64,000 nt of DNA from Homarus americanus (GCF_018991925.1 NW_024736071.1:17413688-17477687); one strand, 5' to 3'. Shown: positions 10,991-22,477, counted from the stretch's first letter. The notes: a model not told the origin generated them from the sequence alone. A program made the numbers and translations.

Positions 10991-11349
10991 GATGGAGGCT
11001 TTCATAATTTAATAACCAGAGTAGGGAGTAGGTGGGCTGAAGGAGGATGGAGGGAAGGAGAGAGGAGGGAGAACGGAAGGATGGGGAGAAAGATGGGAAG
11101 ATGAATAAATTTACATGTTTATATCTACATAATACTCAGGTGTTTCTGATATAAATATGTATGAATGTATGTATGTATGTATATATGTATGTATGTATTT
11201 CTTTATCTATCAATCTATCTATCTATCCAGAGAGGGAGAGAGAGAGAGAATCATACATACATAGAAACAAACTAGAAGTAATGAAAGAGTTGTAGGAAAG
11301 AAAAGGATGAAAGGGTGGGAGGTAATGAGGCAGTGTGTGTGTGTAGGGG

Positions 11350-11565
11350 AGAGACATACAAGGTGTACACTCATGCAGGCAAACCACATAAGGTATACAT
11401 TATTCCTTCAGGTAAACCATACAAAGTGAACACAGGTAAACTAATTTAAGTGTACGTGAATATCACAGGTAAACCATACAGTGTCCAATACTCCTCCATG
11501 TAAACTATACAAAGTGTACTCATGAATCTTACAGGTAAACTATACAAGAGCTAAACACATTTTAC
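11350..11565. repeat. Degenerate ~34-bp tandem repeat
   Basis: Units contain 'caggtaaaccatacaa' followed by 'gtgtacactca'. Six or so diverged copies. The following sequence to about 11935 has no recognisable gene. Confidence 0.6.
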
Positions 11566-11935
11566 AAGTGAAACAGTAGTCTTGTCTGTATGTTTAAAGT
11601 TATCTTGTTAATCTCGTTCTATTTCTGAGCAGAGTAAGGCAAAACAGGTGTCTGTAATACCAGACACTTAAAACTAATTGGATTATCTTTTACACCTGGG
11701 GAACGTTAATCCGTGGACCAGAACTACAAATTTCCATTCCAAAATGAGTGGAGTAGGTTAAGTAATGTTTAGCTTCGGTTAGGTTAGGTTTTTATCTAAG
11801 TCACTTACAATAGGGAAAGAAAATGATATCACACTACCTTAATCGTAACTGTGTTTAGGTTAACAGAAGCGGGAGTCACCAAGAAGTTACGTCATTGCTG
11901 GGTGGTCAGACGAGTTTTTTCAGTCAGTCAGTCTT

Positions 11936-12322
11936 CCTCCTCTCCCCTCCCTCGCCTCCTCCCCTCCTCCTACCTCTCCCACCTCCCCTCTCCCTACCTC
12001 TCTCCCGCCTCCCACCGCCTCTCCCCTACCTCTCCCGCCTCTCCCTGCCTCTCCCTACCTCCCACCGCCTCCCTCCTGCCTCTCCCTACCCCACCCTCTC
12101 TCCCTACCTCTCCCCGCCTCTCCCACCTCCCACCTCCCACCGCCTCTCCCTACCTCTCCCACACCTCTCTCTCCCTACCTCTCCCCCGCCTCTCCCCTAC
12201 CTCTCCTCTCCTGCCTCTCCCCTTCCTCTCTCCCTCTCTCCCTACCTCTCCACCTCGCCTCTCCCGCCTCCCCCGCCTCTCCTACCTCTCCCGCCTCTCC
12301 TCACACTCGGGCCTGCCTCTCC
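11936..12322. repeat. Polypyrimidine minisatellite
   Basis: 'cctctcccgcctctccctac' and related units over about 390 bp, almost no purines on the plus strand apart from 'tacc' and 'cacc' steps. Long Pro/Leu/Ser-rich frames are compositional. Confidence 0.9.
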
Positions 12323-12369
12323 TACCTCCAAATGTAATTTTCTCAAGCAGAAAAATGTTGGGGGGCATG

Positions 12370-13290
12370 GGGGTGGTGAGGTGCAGGAGTGAGGGATGTG
12401 ATGGTGCAGGGTGAGGATGTGATGATAGGGTGAGGATGTGATGGTGCAGGGTGAGATGTGATGGTGTGGTGAGTGTGATGGTGCAGGGTGGGGATGTGAT
12501 GGTGCAGGGTGAGGGATGTGATGGTGCAGGGTGAGGGTGATGTGTATGGATGCAGGGTGAGGATGTGATGGTGCAGGGGTGAGGGATGTGATGGTGCAGA
12601 GGATGTGAGGTGAGGGGTGATGTGATGGTGCAGGGTGAGGATGTGATGGTGCAGGGTGAGGATGTGAGGTGCAGGGTGAGGATGTGATGGTGCAGGGTGA
12701 GGTGATGTGGTGCAGGGTGAGAGGATGTGATGGTGCAGGGTGAGGATGTGATGGTGAGGGTGATGGTGCAGGGTGACAGGGGTGAGGATATGGTGCACAG
12801 GGTGAGGGATGTGATGGTGCAGGGTGAGGTGATGTGCATGAGTGCAGGGTGAGGGATGTGATGGTGCAGGGTGAGGGATGTGATGGTGCAGGGTGACATG
12901 GTGTGATGGTGCAGGGTGAGGTGTGATGGTGCAGGGTGGTGTGATGCAGTGAGGATGTGGTGCAGGGTGATGTGATGATGTGATGCATGGTGTGGGGATG
13001 TGATGGTGAGGATGTGATGGTGCCTGATGTGATGGGGTGCAGGGTGTGATGGTGCCTGATGATGTGCAGGGTGATGATGTGAGGGTGGTGCAGGGTGATG
13101 TGATGGTGCAGGTTGCACCTGTGATGGTGCAGGGTGATGTGATGGTGCAGGGTGAGACATGGTGCAGGGTGGCCACAGGGTGAGAATAGTGACAATTGCC
13201 TGTGATGGTGCAGGGTGATGGATGAGTGGGCCCCAGGGTGAGAATGTGATGATGGTGCAGGGTGAGGGATGTGATGGTGCAGGGTGTGAC
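12370..13290. repeat. ~21-bp minisatellite
   Basis: About 43 units of 'gatgtgatggtgcagggtga', with length variants of roughly 17 to 24 bp. The minus strand gives three overlapping His/Pro-rich frames of more than 300 codons because the unit lacks stops on that strand. I do not regard any as a gene. Confidence 0.9.
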
Positions 13291-13299
13291 CCCTGTGAT

Positions 13300-13756
13300 G
13301 ACCTGTGGCCCCCCCCCCTGCACCTCAGGGCCCCCACACAGGGCAACACCCGACACCACCCCCCACTAAAACAAGTCGTCAAGTACACACGGCTCGTCCA
13401 CACAACAACACATTGTAATATATATGTAACACCACATCATTTCACAGTCACTAAAACAAGTGGTATTGTAACTATGTACGTTTCAGAGGTGATCTACACA
13501 TTTTGTTTGTTACTTGTAGGTTTACATGTATGCAATTTTATATTAAAATGTAGCTTAGATCTGTTTGGTCCATTAACTCGCATGCACTGTTTAAGCGCAT
13601 ATTTTGATTACTTTCCATTCTACCATAGAGATATAAAGTCTATAATAGACTTTATTTATATTTCTATGATTCTACAGACCTTGGCTGGGAACCTGGGGCC
13701 CACCAAAATTGTTCCCATTTGGGCCCCGCACCTCCTAAGGCCGGCCCTGCAGACAG
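13300..13756. mobile_element. Possible hAT-type non-autonomous transposon fragment
   Basis: The right edge reads 'cctaaggccggccctg', the complement of a CAGGGCCGGCCTTAGG terminus, which resembles hAT-type ends. Just inside is 'ggggcccacc' ... 'tttgggcccc', an inverted pair, and a ~46-bp imperfect hairpin at 13625-13670 with arms CATAGAGATATAAAGTC and GACTTTATTTATATTTCTATG. I could not find a convincing matching left terminus or an 8-bp target duplication. Confidence 0.35.
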
Positions 13757-13920
13757 ACAGACACGACATTCTCAATATTCCCCCATATACAAGCGACATC
13801 TTGGCCTGACTCACTTGAAATCATAACATGAATATCTAAGTTCAATTTTACATCAGTGTTAGGTATCCTTTTCGAATATACCGTACAGTAAGTTACTTCT
13901 AGAATGAAACACATAATTCA

Positions 13921-13923
<3 letters not shown>

Positions 13924-13960
<37 letters not shown>
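13924..13960. repeat. (GT)n microsatellite
   Basis: About 18 GT units. The flanking 13961-14420 shows no recognisable gene. Confidence 0.95.
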
Positions 13961-13962
<2 letters not shown>

Positions 13963-14424
13963 CAGGGTCACCTCTAAGCTAGGTCCGGATGACCTTTTAA
14001 AACCACGAGTAATGTGCAGTTCATCAGATATTTACAGAAAAGCGTTTGGGGTGACAGGCGCTACAGGTTTACCAAAACATACGATTTTCAGTTTGTAAAT
14101 CACTGAGAATATACATTTCTTTTATGGGGGGAATAAACTGTTAATATATACACTATCTATACAATTCTTTTTGATTATATACAGTGAATAAGTAATACAA
14201 TGACGACGGATAATAAAGATAGGAATTAGAATAAACTAATGTGTATAGAGGGTATTGGAAGTCTGTGTTAGGTTAGGTTCAGAGAATGATTAGATACCGT
14301 TTCTTTCTGCAAAGGTTTATTGGTAATCATATATCCCTAAAGGGTTTACCAAGAGGGACACTCAAAAGACTATTTTCAAAACCTTTTTATACTGTTTTAT
14401 ACTGTTAAATTTTTACAGTGTAAC

Positions 14425-14735
14425 AGTGTCTCCTGTACGCACACACGGATGCACTATCAACGTCTCCTGTACGCACACACGGATACACTATTAACGTCTC
14501 CTGCACGCACACACGGATACACTATTAACGTCTCCTGTACGCACACAGACAAACTATTAACGTCTCCTGTACGCACAAAAGACAAACTATTAAGTCTTCT
14601 GTACGCACACAGACACGCTATTAACGTCTCCTGTACGCACACAGACACACTGTTTACGTCTCTTGTACGCAAACAGACTAACTATTAACGTCTCCTGTAC
14701 GGACACACAGACACGCTATTAACGTCTCCTGCACA
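14425..14735. repeat. ~32-bp minisatellite
   Basis: About 9 to 10 units of 'taacgtctcctgtacgcaca' followed by 'cacggatacactat'. The array starts directly after 'gtaacagtgtctcctgtacg'. Confidence 0.9.
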
Positions 14736-15017
14736 CACATTATATTCTAAGCTGGAATCATCTACTATAACACAAATCCCAAGTGACAAAGACAGATAGA
14801 AAAATAAAAAATAATACGACACTTGTACATAATTAACGACCGAAACCTCTGAAATATTGTTTAGTGAAAATATAACTTCAGCGGGGGGAAAAAATATGAC
14901 TAATTAGGATGAATAATATAAACTGAAAAAGGAACGGCCATTGAAGAACTATTGAACGAGAAGAAAAGATTTGGTGAAGCCTTAGTAATCTGTTCCTAGA
15001 AATATATAAAGGAGTGT

Positions 15018-15018
<1 letters not shown>
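14736..15018. other. Intergenic AT-rich sequence
   Basis: No gene, RNA or clear repeat recognised. Confidence 0.5.

Positions 15019-15065
<47 letters not shown>
15019..15065. repeat. (TG)n microsatellite
   Basis: About 22 units, then two TTTG interruptions. Confidence 0.95.
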
Positions 15066-15066
<1 letters not shown>

Positions 15067-15117
15067 TGTGTGTTTGTGTATACATCATGAAAGCACTGTG
15101 AAACTATGGTCTTATCG

Positions 15118-15360
15118 TCAAGTAAAAGTATAAACATCCTTATGAATTCATGTAAACATCCTCAGGTAAACATCAAACATTCGCACGTAAACAAAAAAAT
15201 CCTTATATAAACATTATGTAAACATCCAACGGTAAACATGTAAACATCCTCCCAAGAAGATTTTAACAGATTCACGTAAAAAATGTAAAACCTTTAAGTA
15301 AAATTGTAAACATCCTCACGTACATAAGTAAACATTCCCACGTGAAAAAAAAATGTAAAA
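15118..15360. repeat. Degenerate 'gtaaacatcctcacg' repeat
   Basis: About 12 diverged copies with indels, an old minisatellite. Confidence 0.6.
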
Positions 15361-15512
15361 GTAAAAACTCCTTCGCAACCTGGATACATTTCGGGGCATT
15401 ATCTTACCGTCTCACTTGTTCGTATTCTTTATAAGTGAAAATATACAGGTTTATATATTACAGGTATATAGAGGAGTAATAGTGAGGTAATTTACTGTAA
15501 CAGGTGTAAGTG

Positions 15513-16018
15513 GGAGATGAGCCCCTTGATGATGCAGGTGTTGAGCCCCTTGATGATGCAGGTGTTGAGCCCCTTGTTGATGCAGGTGTTGAGCCCCTTG
15601 ATGATGCAGGTGTTGAGCCCCTTGATGATGCAGGTGTTGAGCCCCTTGTTGATGCAGGTGTTGAGCCCCTTGATGATGCAGGTGTTGAGCCCCTTGATGA
15701 TGCAGGTGTTGAGCCCCTTGTTGATGCAGGTGTTGAGCCCCTTGATGATGCAGGTGTTGAGCCCTTGATGATGCAGGTGTTGAGCCCTTGATGATGCAGG
15801 TGTTGAGCCTTGTTGATGCAGGTGTTGAGCCCCTTGATGATGCAGGTGTTGAGCCCCTTGTTGATGCAGGTGTTGAGCCCCTTGTTGATGCAGGTGTTGA
15901 GCCCCTTGATGATGCAGGTGTTGAGCCCCTTGATGATGCAGGTGTTGAGCCCCTTGTTGATGCAGGTGTTGAGCCCCTTGATGATGCAGGTGTTGAGCCC
16001 CTTGTTGATGCAGGTGTT
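15513..16018. repeat. 24-bp minisatellite with higher-order structure
   Basis: Twenty-one units of 'ttgagccccttgatgatgca' plus 'ggtg'. Two variants alternate: A ('gatgatg') and B ('gttgatg'). The left half follows A-A-B triplets, a 72-bp higher-order repeat. Units 11-13 lose one or two C's, which breaks the frames. Since 24 is a multiple of 3 the array gives octapeptide ORFs on both strands. There is no start context or flanking domain to suggest a gene. Confidence 0.95.
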
Positions 16019-16328
16019 AAGAGCCAGGGCATTATTACTCCTGCAGCTGGGGAGTGTTGTGAGAAGGCCCGGGGATGGTGGGATCTTAAGGGACAACTTC
16101 CCCGGGCATGTTTACCAGGTAATATGTGGGGGAGGGGGACCACTCACTTCAATGTTGATAATTCCGAAATAACGAATATTTTTTTTTTTCTCTCGAATTC
16201 AAATTGTCTGTATATAAGGATGATCATACAAACTATATGTGAATAATATCAGTACTCACAAGTCTAACCTGCCCCTAACTGTGACTTGTTAAGTGAAGCA
16301 AATTGTACAACCAAATTTCATTATAACA
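16019..16328. other. Intergenic sequence left of the tandem duplication
   Basis: No gene recognised. Confidence 0.5.
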
Positions 16329-16560
16329 AAGAGAGAGAGAGAGAGAGAGATTATTGCTGGCAGAAATTTCCCTCTCACATCAAACCGAACATAAGAGACA
16401 AGAGCAGCTTTCCTCGGGAGAGATACAACGACTACCTCCTTTAGATAAGGGCCCAGTGAGATTCCACTTGGTAAAACCTTCTCTAGGAGGAAGGCCCTTC
16501 CCAGGCCTCACCTGAGGTTGATCCCCTTTCCCCTGGGCACCTTCCTCACCTGACCTTGCC

Positions 16561-16758
16561 ACAGTGTATGAGAATTACGATGATATGTTGCTCGCCCTAC
16601 TAGAGGTCAGGTCACAGATTAAGGTTGAAGAAGACAAGTTCAGTAAATTGTCAGGACAAACTTGTATGGAGGGAAAGGTGCCAAGTTTTACAAACAGCCC
16701 GAGAGGGTTGTGGCGGAACCGACTGTTAGTTCGTTCGTTCAAGCTCCAGTACAATTAA
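16561..16758 (+). pseudogene. Candidate exon, frame-disrupted copy in unit 1
   Basis: Homologue of the frame at 19701-19936. It begins after a pyrimidine-rich stretch ending 'cttgccacag' and encodes YENYDDMLLALLEVRSQIK, but a small indel after 'gaagaagacaag' shifts the frame and gives an unrelated C-terminus. I do not recognise a family. Confidence 0.3.
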
Positions 16759-17314
16759 ACTCTACTATGTGTTACTATCGAAGTTAATTCACAAAAATAG
16801 ACAAATATTCGAAGTGAAATATTTAAAACCCAAACACGACCTTCTTACTAAAGGTACGGTTCCCAAAATATGAATTCCTAATAATAAGAGGTAATTTTCG
16901 TCCAACATAATTGTATGTAATTAATCAATTATATTTGATTTTTTTTTCGTAAAATTTTACTTTTTGAGATGTACCAATTTATTTGATATATTAGAATATT
17001 CTTTTTTTTAATTTCAAACCTCAAATAAAACTTTGCTAAGATATTGTATTGAGTAATAGTGTATATGAGAAGGCGCCCGCGGTAACTTAGGTATATTGAT
17101 GTATCGATGTAAATCTTGTTGACAATACTACCGACCGTTTTGTTACTCAAGTTATCTAATAAGCGGTGTTTTTAGCTCTCTCTCCCACCCAGACGGCTTC
17201 CCAAGTGAAAAAGATATGTGTTTAATGTAAATTCCCACTATTTTTATTGCTTTCTTATAAAAGAACGGGGATAATTGTTTTTGTGAAGGTTTCCTTGGTT
17301 TCGCTAAAATAAAT

Positions 17315-17600
17315 TTAGAACCCTAGAGCAATATTTTTATTAAAGACAATGTAATTTTTTCTCTTCGGGGCCCATCGAGTGTCGTTTATCACACAGCTAA
17401 GGGGGGGGCGTGTCATCCGTATTAACCCTGACGTTGTGAATAGGTGGTGGTATTGTGGGTAGACGGTGGAGTTGTGGGTAGATGGTGTTGTTATGGGCAG
17501 ATAGTGGTGTTGTGAGCAGAGGGCGTTGTGAGTAGCTGGAGGCGGTGTTGTGGGTACGTGGTGGTATTGTGGGGACGTGGTATCACGAAAATTGTGACCA
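17315..17600. repeat. Degenerate 'gttgtgggtagatggtg' repeat
   Basis: Irregular copies within about 17430-17580. The minus-strand 109-codon frame over it is Thr/Pro/His-rich and looks compositional. The same sequence lies at about 21125-21290 in unit 2. Confidence 0.5.
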
Positions 17601-17711
17601 AGTCCCAGGTTGCTGATCTGACTTTCTGCCTCATTTACACACAATTGTAGGGTCTCAATTATTTTTTATTCCTTGACAACAAAATATACACATGTCTCTC
17701 ACTATTAGTAA

Positions 17712-17713
<2 letters not shown>

Positions 17714-17783
<70 letters not shown>
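17714..17783. repeat. (ATT)n microsatellite, unit 1
   Basis: About 23 triplets. The unit 2 counterpart at about 21428-21490 is a few triplets shorter, so this locus changed length after the duplication. Confidence 0.95.
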
Positions 17784-17785
<2 letters not shown>

Positions 17786-17879
17786 TTTCGACCCCAGGCC
17801 CTGATGTGGGTCACTAACTTGTGCCCTGGTGGGCTAATCCCGTAAAAAAAAAGTGGCGGTGGTATTGTGAGTACGTGGT

Positions 17880-18474
17880 TCATACAAAGGAATGTGGGTT
17901 CATACTAAGGAGTGTTAGTTACACGACTAGCGAGGTTATCCTAAAACTATATCTTGCGCTTGTGAAACCTCACTTGGATTACGCAGCTAAATTCTGGTCA
18001 CCGTATTACAGAATGGATATAGCATCCCTAGAAAGAATGCGGAGGCGAATAAAAAGAATAACCTGGGCATTAGGAACCTTGATTACAGAGACAGGTTAAA
18101 GCATCTTAATTTACACTCCCTCGAGAGACGTAGAGTGAGGGGCAATACGATAGTGGTGTATAAATGGAAGTCAGGGCTAAACAAAGGTGATATAACAAAG
18201 GTACTCAAACTATCCAACCAGGAACGAACTCGTAGCAATGGTTATAAATTAGACAAATTGAGATTTAGGCGCGAGATAGGTAAACATTGGTTTGGAAATA
18301 GAGTAGAGGATGAGTGGAACAAGTTACCAAACATCATCATTAACTCGAACAAGCTGGATATCTTTAAATATAGGTTGGACGAATATATGAGCGATAGGAG
18401 TTGGGTGTAAAAGGGACTGCCAAGTAGGGACCAATAGGCCCGCTGCAGTTTCCACCATTCTTATGTTCTTAGGT
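17880..18474 (+). mobile_element. LINE (CR1-like) reverse transcriptase C-terminus and 3' tail, unit 1
   Basis: The sequence encodes LKLYLALVKPHLDYAAKFWS, the conserved thumb-region motif of non-LTR reverse transcriptases (L-V-x-P-x-L-x-Y). After a frameshift near 18060-18135 it continues through KWKSGLNKGDITKVLKL to NRVEDEWNKLP and DIFKYRLDEYM, ending with TAA at about 18410. The short 3'UTR, 'tgccaagtagggaccaatag' ... 'attcttatgttctta', resembles CR1-type tails. Palm motifs A to C are absent, so the copy is 5' truncated. Subfamily is inference from the motif pattern. Confidence 0.75.
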
Positions 18475-18767
18475 TTCTGCCCTTATACCAATAGGTCTAT
18501 AAGGAAAGGGGCGTCCTTATACCTGGCTCCGAGGCACCAGGGCGAGGTAGAGTGTAGGATGAGCAACAAGCATGAGTGTTGTGGTGTAGTTCACGGGAGA
18601 ATGATGTCAACGTCCTCACAAGTGCATCACAAACACCACCTCAGCCCACACACAATACCTGTCCAAATTACTTCATTATATCGACAATGGACGGCCATAC
18701 GCGGCTGATTGTTCCCAGAGCTGAGTGACCAAGGCTGTGGGGTAGTTGTTATGACTCTCGTGTGGCT
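18475..18767. other. Duplicated non-coding sequence between LINE tail and minisatellite
   Basis: Identical in translation to 22181-22470 in unit 2 across an 81-codon frame. Identity of both copies reflects recent duplication, not proven selection; no domain is recognised. Confidence 0.5.
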
Positions 18768-19350
18768 CCGTGGCTAGCAACACTAGTAGATGGGTCAGTA
18801 TCTACAGCAAGAAACACTAGTGGGTCGGTCAGTGTCTACAGGTAGCAACACTAGTGGGTGGGGTCAGTGTCTACAGGTAGCAACACTAGTGGGTGGGTCA
18901 GTGTCTACAGCTAGCAACACTAGTAGATGGGTCAGTATCTACAGCAAGCAACACTAGTTGGTGGGTCAGTGTCTACAGCAAGCAACACTAGTAGATGGGT
19001 CAGTGTCTACAGGTAGCAACACTAGTGGGTGGGTCAGTGTCTACAGCTAGCAACACTAGTAGTGTTTCAGTGTCTATAGCTAGCAACACTAGTGGGTGTG
19101 TCAGTGTCTACAGCTAGCAACACTAGTGGGTGTGTCCAAAGCAACACACTGTGGTGGGTCAGTACCTACAGCTAGCAACACTAGTGGGTGTGTCAGTGTC
19201 TATAGCTAGCAACACTAGTGGGTGTGTCAGTGTCTATAGCTAGCAAAGCTAGTGGGTGGGTCAGTGTCTACAGCTAGCAACACTAGAGGGTAGGTCAGTA
19301 CCTACAGCTAGCAACACAAGTGGATGGGTCAGTACCTACAGCTAGCAGCT
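18768..19350. repeat. 34-bp minisatellite, unit 1
   Basis: About 17 units of 'ctagcaacactagtgggtgg' plus 'gtcagtgtctacag'. The core includes the palindromes GCTAGC and ACTAGT. Confidence 0.9.
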
Positions 19351-19700
19351 ACTATTTTTATAATTATGTAGTTTTGTCAGTAGGTAATTAAACGACATTG
19401 ATGCGTAACACAAATAACGCATGTATATATAACAAAATGTATAAATAATAATTGATAACTGGTTGAGAGAGAGATTATTGCTGGCAGAAACTTCTTGGCT
19501 GGTCTTTCTCTCACATCAAACCGAAAATAAGAGACAAGAAGAGCTTTCCTCGGGAGAGATACAACGACTACCTCCTTTAGATAAGGGCCCAGTGAGATTC
19601 CCCTTGGTAGAACCTTCTCTAGGAGGAAGGCCCTTCCCAGGCCTCACCTGAGGTTGATCCACTTTCCCCTGGGCACCTTCCTCACCTGACCTTGCCACAG

Positions 19701-19936
19701 TGTATGAGAATTACGATGACATGTTGCTCGCCCTACTAGAGGTCAGGTCACAGATTAAGGTTGAAGAAGACAAAAGTTCTATAATTGTCAGGACAAACTT
19801 GTATGGATGGAAAGGTGCCAAGTTTTACAAACAGCCCGAGAGGGTTGTGGCGGAACCGACTGTTAGTTCATTCAAGACCAGAAGTTCCAGTATAACTGTA
19901 CATTACTATGATACCATGAAAGATTTTTTCAAATAA
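19701..19936 (+). other. Candidate 3'-terminal exon, 78 codons, unknown function
   Basis: A good splice-acceptor context (pyrimidine-rich 'cctcacctgaccttgccacag') precedes an open frame encoding YENYDDMLLALLEVRSQIK, KVEEDKSSI and FKTRSSSITVHYYDTMKDFF, ending in TAA. There is no ATG at the 5' edge, so it could only be an internal start or an exon continued from upstream. The frame is intact here but broken in the unit 1 copy. It could equally be part of a transposable element. I do not recognise any domain. Confidence 0.3.
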
Positions 19937-19939
19937 AAA

Positions 19940-20610
19940 AAAATAAAAATACAATACTGACGATTTTGGTGATAAGAAGCTGCTGCTGCTGTAGGTGGAG
20001 GGAAGGGAGCCTTTGGTGCTTGTTCTATTATATAGTTACCGTTAATATATTTCGTTTTTTAAAGCATCTAACACGTTTTCTATGATAAGTGAGCTTCCTT
20101 CTAGAATCTATGTACATGTGTATGTATATGTATATATGTATATGTATGTATATGTGTGTTTACATATATGTATATGTACTGTCAATGAATATGATGCATC
20201 TCTTTGTGTACGAACCTCTGTCCTGCATGGCAGTGAACAGTGACATTACCCATATGAATCTGACCTCTATACATTTATAGCTGTTAATGGATATGATGTA
20301 TTTCTTTGTGTGTGAACCTCTGTCCTGCGTGGCAGTAAGAAGTGATACCAACCTCAGTGTCAAGACCTGACTGAATTACTCAGAATAGGCAAATTGTACT
20401 ACAAGCTCTGCCAATAAATTTGTTAAACTAAAAAAACTAAGCGGACCGCAAATAAACAAAGCAGAAACAGTTCCTTCTATATACATTCGTTGCCCTGAAG
20501 ATTCAAGATGAGAGAGGAAGGTTAGATTAGAACAGGGAAGTACAGGGGAAGGTTGAAGGCAAGTGGGCTATCCACCTGGCAGGGGCTAGCACTAAGCCGT
20601 AATACGCTTC
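19940..20610. other. Insertion specific to unit 2
   Basis: This stretch has no counterpart in unit 1, where alignment resumes at 'aacataattgtatgtaa' (about 16914, matching about 20611). It contains 'tatgtatatgtatat' low-complexity sequence and a LINE tail. Confidence 0.6.
20178..20440 (+). mobile_element. LINE 3'UTR fragment (copy 2)
   Basis: Starts inside the 3'UTR at 'tgtcaatgaatatgatgcat' and ends 'aataaatttgttaaactaaa' followed by A's. It has two copies of the internal 'tttgtgtacgaacctctgtc' repeat. It matches 4180-4321 and 42820-43030. This is an extreme 5' truncation with no coding sequence. Confidence 0.8.
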
Positions 20611-21427
20611 AAACATAAATTGTATGTATTTATTCAATTACTTGCAAGTTTTTTCCGTAAATTTCTAATGCAGAAGTTGTAATAATTTATTTTATATAAT
20701 ATGATAATTATATTTTAAATTTCGAAGCTCAAATAAAACTTTCGTAAGAAATTATATTGAGTGAGTGCAAGAGAAAGCGTCCCAACGGTAACTTAGGTAT
20801 ATTGATGTATCGATGTAAATCTTGTTGACAATACTACCGACCGTTTTGTTACTCACAAGTTATCTAATAAGCGGTGTTTTTAGCTCTCTCTCCCACCCAG
20901 ACGGCTTTCCAAGTGAAAAAGATATGTGTTTAATGTAAATTCCCACTATTTTTATTGCTTTCTTATAAAAGAACGGGGATAATTGTTTTTGTGAAGGTTT
21001 CCTTGGTTTCGCTAAAATAAATATAGAACCCTAGAGCAATATTTTTATTAAAGACAATGTAATTTTTTCTCTTCGGGGCCCATCGAGTGTCGTTTATCAC
21101 ACAGCTAAGGGGGGTGTCATCCGTATTAACCCTGACGTTGTGAATAGGTGGCGGTATTGTGGATAGACGGTGGAGTTGTGGGTAGATGGTGTTGTTATGG
21201 GCAGATAGTGGTGTTGTGAGCAAAGGGCGTTGTGAGTAGCTGGAGGCGGTGTTGTGGGTACGTGGTGGTATTGTGGGGACGTGGTATCACGAAAATTGTG
21301 ACCAAGTCCCAGGTTGCTGATCTGACTTTCTGCCTCATTTACACACAATTGTAGGGTCTCAATTATTTTTTTTTATTCCTTGACAACAAAATATACACAT
21401 GTCTCTCACTATTAATAATTTTTATTA

Positions 21428-21428
21428 A

Positions 21429-21490
<62 letters not shown>
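21428..21490. repeat. (ATT)n microsatellite, unit 2
   Basis: Counterpart of 17714-17783. Confidence 0.95.
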
Positions 21491-21493
<3 letters not shown>

Positions 21494-21589
21494 TTTCGAC
21501 CCCAGGCCCTGATGTGGGTCACTAACTTGTGCCCTGTGGGCTAATCCCGTAAAAAAAAAGTGGCGGTGGTATTGTGAGTACGTGGTTCA

Positions 21590-22180
21590 TACAAAGGAAT
21601 GTGGTTCATACTAAGGAGTGTTAGTTACACGACTAGCGAGGTTATCCTAAAACTATATCTTGCGCTTGTGAGACCTCACTTGGATTACGCAGTTAAATTC
21701 TGGTCACCGTATTACAGAATGGATATAGCATCCCTAGAAAGAATGCGGAGGCGAATAAAAAGAATAACCTGGGCATTAGGAACCTTGATTACAGAGACAG
21801 GTTAAAGCATCTTAATTTACACTCCCTCGAGAGACGTAGAGTGAGGGGCAATACGATAGTGGTGTATAAATGGAAGTCAGGGCTAAACAAAGGTGATATA
21901 ACAAAGGTACTCAAACTATCCAACCAGGAACGAACTCGTAGCAATGGTTATAAATTAGACAAATTGAGATTTAGGCGCGAGATAGGTAAACATTGGTTTG
22001 GAAATAGAGTAGAGGATGAGTGGAACAAGTTACCAAACATCATCATTAACTCGAACAAGCTGGATATCTTTAAATATAGGTTGGACGAATATATGAGCGA
22101 TAGGAGTTGGGTGTAAAAGGGACTGCCAAGTAGGGACCAATAGGCCCGCTGCAGTTTCCACCATTCTTATGTTCTTAGGT
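21590..22180 (+). mobile_element. LINE (CR1-like) reverse transcriptase C-terminus and 3' tail, unit 2
   Basis: Paralogue of 17880-18474 with the same truncation, the same internal frameshift and an identical 91-codon terminal frame. Two substitutions in the thumb motif (ALVRPHLDYAVKFWS here, ALVKPHLDYAAKFWS in unit 1) are among the few differences. Since the shared frameshift predates the duplication, this was copied as dead DNA, not by a second retrotransposition. Confidence 0.8.
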
Positions 22181-22477
22181 TTCTGCCCTTATACCAATAG
22201 GTCTATAAGGAAAGGGGCGTCCTTATACCTGGCTCCGAGGCACCAGGGCGAGGTAGAGTGTAGGATGAGCAACAAGCATGAGTGTTGTGGTGTAGTTCAC
22301 GGGAGAATGATGTCAACGTCCTCACAAGTGCATCACAAACACCACCTCAGCCCACACACAATACCTGTCCAAATTACTTCATTATATCGACAATGGACGG
22401 CCATACGCGGCTGATTGTTCCCAGAGCTGAGTGACCAAGGCTGTGGGGTAGTTGTTATGACTCTCGTGTGGCTCCGT

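Larger units (their letters stand above)
16329..19464. repeat. Tandem segmental duplication, unit 1 (~3.1 kb)
   Basis: The unit starts at a (GA)n tract followed by 'attattgctggcagaaa' and ends just before the next GA tract. In order it holds a candidate exon, AT-rich sequence, a degenerate 'gttgtgggtagatggtg' repeat, an (ATT)n run, a LINE 3' end and a 34-bp minisatellite. The same order recurs in unit 2. Identity over the LINE part is nearly complete: the two 91-codon terminal frames translate identically. This indicates a recent duplication, probably unequal exchange between the GA tracts at 16331, 19465 and 23107. Confidence 0.85.

Noticed and set aside
12242..13403. Three overlapping minus-strand frames of 317 to 373 codons, His/Pro/Thr-rich
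   Set aside because: They translate a 21-bp minisatellite in all three frames; frame choice is arbitrary and no domain or start context exists.
15451..16246. Octapeptide-repeat ORFs on both strands
   Set aside because: Unit length of 24 bp keeps frames open on both strands; consistent with repeat structure, not a gene.
18135..22414. Two identical 91-codon and 81-codon frames as a conserved host gene pair
   Set aside because: The 91-codon frame is a LINE RT C-terminus and the identity is explained by recent tandem duplication; the 81-codon frame lies in the LINE-flanking copy with no domain.
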